Source: Achromobacter sp. B7 (lineage in GTDB: Bacteria > Pseudomonadota > Gammaproteobacteria > Burkholderiales > Burkholderiaceae_B). Taken from it: 64,000 nt of DNA. The position numbers and the translations under genes were made by a program. The notes beneath the pieces are model-generated. The model worked only from the letters and a program-made list of their open reading frames with translations. It had not been told where the DNA came from and searched no databases. Positions within the stretch are counted from its first letter, which is position 1. Each line of letters begins with the position of its first letter. Location of the stretch: positions 4,960,001 to 5,024,000 of the forward strand of contig NZ_CP032084.1 of the NCBI RefSeq assembly GCF_003600685.1, given 5' to 3'. Below are positions 60,051 through 64,000 of the stretch, one piece after another.

Positions 60051-62184
60051 CGCTGCGCCGCCCGCTGTCGGCGGCAATCTTTCCATCCACCAGCGATATC
60101 TCGCGGCCCGCGGCGGCGATGGTGTCCGGCCGATGCGCAACGATGACGCGCGTCATGGCCAGCCGCGCAATCGCCGTGTTGACCACGCGTTCACGGTCGA
60201 TGTCCAAATGGCTGGTGGCCTCGTCCAGGAACAGCACGGACGGCTGCTTGTACAGCGCCCGCGCCAGCAGCACGCGCTGCTTCTGGCCGCCCGACAGCAC
60301 CGTGCCCATATCGCCCACCAGCGTGTTGTAGCCCATGGGCATGGCAACGATATCGTCGTGAATGGCGGCGATGCGGGCGCAGCGCTGCGCGCGATCGGCA
60401 TTGAAACGCGGATCGAAAAAACTGATGTTCTCGCCGATGGAACCCGCAAACAGCACATCGTCCTGCAAGACCGTGCCCGCCATCTTGCGCAGCGACGCCG
60501 CGCCCGGGCCGCGCACCGGTGCGCCGTCCACCAGCACTTCGCCATCGGTGGGCGTAAGAATACCCAGCAGGATATTGACCAGCGTGGTCTTGCCGCCGCC
60601 CGATGGCCCGGTGATGGCCACGGATTCGCCCGACTCGATCCGCAGGCTCACGCCGTCCAGCACATAGGGTTCATGCGGGCTGTAACGAAAGCGCAGGTTG
60701 CGCACCTCGATCACGGGCGGGCGCACGCCAGCGCCGCCGCCAGGATCTGCGATGTCGCGCGGCGTTTCATCGATGGCCTCCGGCGCTTCGCGCACGATAT
60801 CGGCCAGCCGCTCGCCTTGCAGCCGCAACATCTTCACGTCCACCAGCTTGTCCAGCAACGCCGCCACGCGCTTGTCGAACAGCGTCTTGTAAACAATGAA
60901 CGCCAGCAAGGCGCCGACGGTGAACTGGCCGTTCAGCACCAGCCGCGCGCCCGACCACAGAATGGCAATGGACGACAGCCCGAACAGCAAGCCATTGAAC
61001 GTGCGAAAAAACAGCGTCCATTTCTGTACACGCAAATCGGCGTTGATTTCATTGACCAGCAAGGCCAGCCACCGTGATCGGCGGTCGTCCTGATGCTGGA
61101 ACAGCTTGATGGCCTTGACGCCGCGCACCGTTTCCAGAAAGTGCGACTGTTCTTTCGCGGCGTGCACGATGTGCTCTTCGGTGGCGTAGCGCAGCGACGC
61201 ATAGCCGGCCCACCGCGCAAGCCCATACAGCGCCATTGCCCCCAACGCGATCCACGCCAGCGGCGGGCTGTACAGGAACATCAGCACCAGCGTAATCACC
61301 ATCACCATGCCGTCCAGCAGGGCTTCCAGGAACGACGTGGTCACGGTGCGCTGGATGGCGTCGATGGCGCCGAAGCGCGACACGATGTCGCCCAGGTGAC
61401 GCCGTTCGAAATAGCCGACCGGCAAGCGCAGCAGATGCGTGAAGACGTTCGTGCGCCATTGCAGATTCAGCGTCGTGCCCAGGTACAGCAGCATCCAGCT
61501 GCGCGCGACCGAGGTCAGTTGCAGCATCACCATCAACAGCCCGAAGGCCAGCGCCAAGGTGGTCAGCAGGTCGCGGTCGCCGGTGTTCAGCACATGGTCC
61601 ACCACCCATTGCAGAAAGAAGGGCTGCACCACCGTCAGCACTTCCAGCGCCAGCGCCAACAGCAGCACTTGTGAAAACGCCGCGCCCAGGCCCGCGATGC
61701 GCCCGGTCAGTTCGCGCAGCCGCACGGGCCGCGCCTCGTGCGCGGTGACGAAATCCGGCGTGGGCCAAAGTTCCAGGGCCACGCCGGTGTACGACGCCGA
61801 CAACTCGCTGATGGCGACCTTGCGGGTGCCGCGCGCCGGATCGATCAGCGTGGCCCACCGCCCATTGATGGCGGTCAGCACCACAAAGTGGTTGAACTCC
61901 CAGTGCAGGATGCACGGCAGCGCCAGCTTGCCCAACGCGCCCAACCCCGCCTTGACGGGACGCGAGGCCAGCCCCAGCTGGCTGGCCACATGGATCAGCG
62001 TCGCCAGGGTCGAGCCTGACAGCGACACCGGAAAGCGGCCGCGCAGGCTGGCCAGGCTTTGGTGATGCCCATGAAAGCCGGCGATCATGCCCACGCAGGC
62101 CAGCCCGCATTCGGCCGCCTCGGTCTGCAACAGGCGCGGCACGCGGCGTTTGACGCCCAGCGTCAGGCGTTCAAGCATCGTCAT
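59989..62184 (-). CDS. Peptidase-containing ABC exporter (C39 leader peptidase, CvaB/LagD type)
   Basis: 731 residues from ATG 62184, which overlaps the HlyD stop (ATGA). The N-terminal C39 protease is complete: oxyanion Q20 and catalytic C26 in LLQTEAAECGLACVGMIAGF, H99 in WEFNHFVVLTAI, and D115 in IDPARG. It should cut leaders after Gly-Gly. A six-helix transmembrane domain follows, then the ATPase with Walker A GPSGGGKTTLVNILLGI, signature LSGGQKQRVLLARAL and Walker B SVLFLDEATSHLD. With HlyD and an outer-membrane TolC-like channel (not in the window) it forms a type I secretion system. The gene tail overlaps the convergent regulator gene by 62 bases. Confidence 0.95.
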   Translation of the reverse strand: MTMLERLTLGVKRRVPRLLQTEAAECGLACVGMIAGFHGHHQSLASLRGRFPVSLSGSTLATLIHVASQLGLASRPVKAGLGALGKLALPCILHWEFNHFVVLTAINGRWATLIDPARGTRKVAISELSASYTGVALELWPTPDFVTAHEARPVRLRELTGRIAGLGAAFSQVLLLALALEVLTVVQPFFLQWVVDHVLNTGDRDLLTTLALAFGLLMVMLQLTSVARSWMLLYLGTTLNLQWRTNVFTHLLRLPVGYFERRHLGDIVSRFGAIDAIQRTVTTSFLEALLDGMVMVITLVLMFLYSPPLAWIALGAMALYGLARWAGYASLRYATEEHIVHAAKEQSHFLETVRGVKAIKLFQHQDDRRSRWLALLVNEINADLRVQKWTLFFRTFNGLLFGLSSIAILWSGARLVLNGQFTVGALLAFIVYKTLFDKRVAALLDKLVDVKMLRLQGERLADIVREAPEAIDETPRDIADPGGGAGVRPPVIEVRNLRFRYSPHEPYVLDGVSLRIESGESVAITGPSGGGKTTLVNILLGILTPTDGEVLVDGAPVRGPGAASLRKMAGTVLQDDVLFAGSIGENISFFDPRFNADRAQRCARIAAIHDDIVAMPMGYNTLVGDMGTVLSGGQKQRVLLARALYKQPSVLFLDEATSHLDIDRERVVNTAIARLAMTRVIVAHRPDTIAAAGREISLVDGKIAADSGRRSATPAGRTRRRVEPLTSPVCD

Positions 62185-63473
62185 AGTTTTCCCGCCAGTT
62201 GGTGGGCGGGGTCGATGGCCCATTGATAGAGCCGCCGCGTCTGTTGCAGCAGGTCGGCGTCCAGGCGCATGCCGGGGCGCAGGGTCAGCGACTGCCCATC
62301 GGGTCCGCGCACCGGTGTTTGCAGCAACACGGTGATGCGGTACATCGGCTCTCCCGGGGCGCCCGCGTTGGCGTTGTTGCCGCCAGGGCCGCCGGGCGGG
62401 GTGGCATCGGCGCTTGCCCCGTCGTGCAACTGCCATTCCGGCAAGGCGCTTTGCGTGACGTTCTGCACCACGCCCGCTTGCTGGCCGTACGTTTGGTAGG
62501 GGTAGGCGGCAAAGCGCATCAGCACCGCATCGCCCGGCGCCACGAAGCCCACCGCGCGGCTGGGCGCATACAGTTCGGCCACCAGCTTCGCGCCGTCCGG
62601 CACGATGGTGGCCAGCGGCCGCGCCGTGTCCACCGCCTGGCCCACGTCGGCCGTCACGGCCGTGAGCACGCCCGCTTGCGGGGCGGTGACCAGCATCTGG
62701 CGCCGCGCTTCGCTTTGCGTCAATTCCACTTCCACGCCCGCCAGGTCGCGGTCCAGTTGCGCCAGCTGATTTTGCTGTCGCAAGCCCAGGTCGGCCAAGC
62801 CGGCCTGCCGTGTGGACAGGTCCAGTCCCAGGCCGATGCGATCGCGCAGCAACGCCTGCAACTGGTTGCGTTGCTCTAGCAGTTCGGCGCGCTTCGCGTC
62901 GGATTCCTCGGGCGACAGATAGCCCTTGTCCATCAGGTTGCGATAGCGCTGCGCGCTGTCTTCGGCCAGCTTGATGCGGGCGCGCTGGCCGTCGATCTGG
63001 CTATCGATGGCCGTCAGCTGCGCGCGCAGGCTCGCCACGCCGGCCGTCAACAGATCGCGTTCGCCCTGTTGCAGCAACAACGTTTTCTGGCGCGCGACGC
63101 GCAGGCTGTCCTGCCGCTGACGGATCTGCCCGCTGATGACTTGCTGCGTGTCGCCCATGGCGCTTTGCCGGTCGCCGGACACCACGTACAGCACGTCGCC
63201 CGCGTTCACATGCTGGCCTTCCCGCACCCGCCTTTCAACCACCACGCCGGCGTCGCGCACATACAGCTTCAGCAGGCCCGTATCCGGAGCAAGCCGGCCG
63301 CTGACCGTGGCACGCTTGGTGTAGGTGCCGAAGGCCAGGAACAGGCAGACCAGCAACACAAAGCCGCCCAGCGCCGCCGTGACCAGCGCAAACGACACCG
63401 GTCGGATCAGGACGATATCGCCCAGCGGCGCGGTGCGTTGCGCGGCCAGGGCTTGTTTGCGATAGAGCGACAC
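62181..63473 (-). CDS. HlyD-family periplasmic adaptor of the peptide exporter
   Basis: 430 residues; GTG start at 63473 with a weak site. A short cytoplasmic part, one helix (ALVTAALGGFVLLVCLFLAF), a lipoyl half (VVVERRVREGQHVNAGDVLY) and a long alpha-hairpin coiled coil (SQIDGQRARIKLAEDSAQRY, LLEQRNQLQALLRDRIG). The second lipoyl half is MLVTAPQAGVLTAVTADVGQ, and the beta-barrel part is ELYAPSRAVGFVAPGDAVLM. It bridges the ABC exporter to an outer-membrane channel. It lies 54 bases after the peptide precursor gene and is coupled to the exporter gene. Confidence 0.93.
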   Translation of the reverse strand: MSLYRKQALAAQRTAPLGDIVLIRPVSFALVTAALGGFVLLVCLFLAFGTYTKRATVSGRLAPDTGLLKLYVRDAGVVVERRVREGQHVNAGDVLYVVSGDRQSAMGDTQQVISGQIRQRQDSLRVARQKTLLLQQGERDLLTAGVASLRAQLTAIDSQIDGQRARIKLAEDSAQRYRNLMDKGYLSPEESDAKRAELLEQRNQLQALLRDRIGLGLDLSTRQAGLADLGLRQQNQLAQLDRDLAGVEVELTQSEARRQMLVTAPQAGVLTAVTADVGQAVDTARPLATIVPDGAKLVAELYAPSRAVGFVAPGDAVLMRFAAYPYQTYGQQAGVVQNVTQSALPEWQLHDGASADATPPGGPGGNNANAGAPGEPMYRITVLLQTPVRGPDGQSLTLRPGMRLDADLLQQTRRLYQWAIDPAHQLAGKL

Positions 63474-63495
63474 GGCAGGTCAGGCCAAAAGGAGT

Positions 63496-63518
63496 GCGCG
63501 GCGATGGCATCGCCGCGC
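63496..63518 (-). promoter_or_regulatory. Hairpin between peptide gene and hlyD (possible attenuator)
   Basis: Perfect 10-bp stem GCGCGGCGAT / ATCGCCGCGC with loop GCC, 9 bases after the peptide stop. On the minus strand it is followed by ACTCCTTTTGG, a short T-rich stretch. It could end part of the transcripts or protect the peptide mRNA, giving more peptide than exporter. Confidence 0.55.
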
Positions 63519-63527
63519 CCCCCTGCA

Positions 63528-63725
63528 TCAGCGCGTGAAAAAGGTCTTGCCGGATGTCGGGGTTACCGAACCCTGGCCGGGGACGCTACGCTGCGGCACG
63601 ACGACGCCGAAAGAGCGGTTCTGGCCGTAGCCGCCGCTGACCTGCTGGATTTCTTGTGCCGTCAGGGCCTGGACCTGGGCGTCTTGCGCCTGGCTGGCCG
63701 TGGACGGTTGATGGTTGGTCTTCAT
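63528..63725 (-). CDS. Double-glycine leader peptide precursor (65 aa)
   Basis: ATG 63725 has AGGAG 6 bases upstream. The leader (1-32) ends QALTAQEIQQVSGG, the classic C39 substrate pattern (LTxxEIxxVSGG). The predicted mature peptide is 33 residues, YGQNRSFGVVVPQRSVPGQG followed by SVTPTSGKTFFTR. It is cationic (three Arg, one Lys, no acidic residue), rich in Gly/Ser/Val/Pro/Thr, and has no Cys, so it is neither a disulfide bacteriocin nor a lanthipeptide in the classical sense. The next genes are HlyD and the C39 exporter. No immunity gene or modification enzyme is visible. Role open: bacteriocin, signal or surface peptide. Confidence 0.9.
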   Translation of the reverse strand: MKTNHQPSTASQAQDAQVQALTAQEIQQVSGGYGQNRSFGVVVPQRSVPGQGSVTPTSGKTFFTR

Positions 63726-63915
63726 GCGATTCTCCTGCTGCTTGCCGACGAAGAAAACCGCGTCGGCATCGGCTGAGCAGCAGCCACCGCACGGCACGTG
63801 CCGCGTGACGATGCAATCGGAAAGCGCCGTGGCCGGCAATGCCGATCTGCTCCGGGCGGACAGTAGCAGCGGGGCGCGACCGGCGCATCGGTCTTTAGTC
63901 GTAGAGGATGGCGTT

Positions 63916-63959
63916 CTTGCGCCCTGCCGCGCCTGCGCGGCACAGCCTCAGGGCGCAAG
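63916..63959. repeat. Large inverted repeat upstream of the peptide gene
   Basis: CTTGCGCCCTG (63916-63926) pairs with CAGGGCGCAAG (63949-63959), and the inner CCGCGC pairs with GCGCGG across CT; 8 bases are unpaired. No T-run. It could be a repeat element or a terminator of an off-window gene. The rest of 63726-64000 shows no gene. Confidence 0.7.
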
Positions 63960-64000
63960 ATATTGCCGGCCTCGGTCGCCGCCCCTACGGCACGGTTGGT

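Overview
The window is about 64 kb of GC-rich chromosome with tightly packed genes. It most resembles Burkholderiales, family Alcaligenaceae (Achromobacter/Bordetella type). The grounds are a general Gram-negative porin with a Bordetella/Achromobacter-like N-terminus, a cyoABCD operon ending in a SURF1 gene, a FecI/FecR/TonB-receptor cassette, and BvgS/Roc-style hybrid kinases. That placement is inferred from gene content. No rRNA, tRNA, phage, IS or CRISPR was seen.

Layout. 1-4.0 kb: iron uptake cassette (TonB-dependent siderophore receptor, cut by the window edge; FecR anti-sigma; FecI sigma) with a Fur box in the fecI promoter. 4.0-6.3 kb: a band-7/prohibitin protein with a tiny membrane ORF, and a DUF2442/DUF4375 protein. 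6.5-7.9 kb: a protealysin-like M4 protease with its emfourin inhibitor. 7.9-13.0 kb: divergent nimT/nimR-like pair, tam, a TerC-family protein and nhaR. 13-19.3 kb: several uncharacterised exported proteins, a SanA-like protein, an HDAC-family deacetylase and an MFS carrier. 19.5-24.5 kb: cytochrome bo3 operon cyoABCD plus SURF1. 24.6-28 kb: NAD salvage (nadV, prs-like, NrtR regulator). 28.2-32.2 kb: porin, ankyrin protein, ParB-like lipoprotein, GvpU-like protein.

32.2-42.2 kb is a large signalling locus. A degenerate EAL protein faces away from an operon of hybrid kinase 1, a REC-EAL phosphodiesterase, hybrid kinase 2 with an HPt domain, an RcsB-like regulator and a pentapeptide-repeat protein. 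The set resembles Pseudomonas RocS1-RocA1-RocR. 42.3-55.4 kb: MarR-GNAT regulator with two palindromic operators, a DUF1365/flavoprotein pair, tag, LprI-like protein, phosphoesterase, Tas aldo-keto reductase, DUF4239 protein, UvrA2-like ATPase, a 521-residue orphan and an alpha/beta hydrolase. 55.6-60 kb: chemoreceptor, then a six-TM hybrid kinase with a NarL-type regulator.

The right end (60-63.8 kb) holds the best candidate for an undescribed system: a 65-residue precursor with a double-glycine leader, followed by an HlyD adaptor and an ABC exporter with an intact C39 leader peptidase. The exporter gene overlaps tail-to-tail with the NarL-type regulator gene.

A second unexpected pattern is a series of short tandem arrays with 12, 13 or 15 bp units, each of different sequence. 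Several sit exactly over stop codons, mainly where genes converge. Others lengthen the N-termini of proteins.
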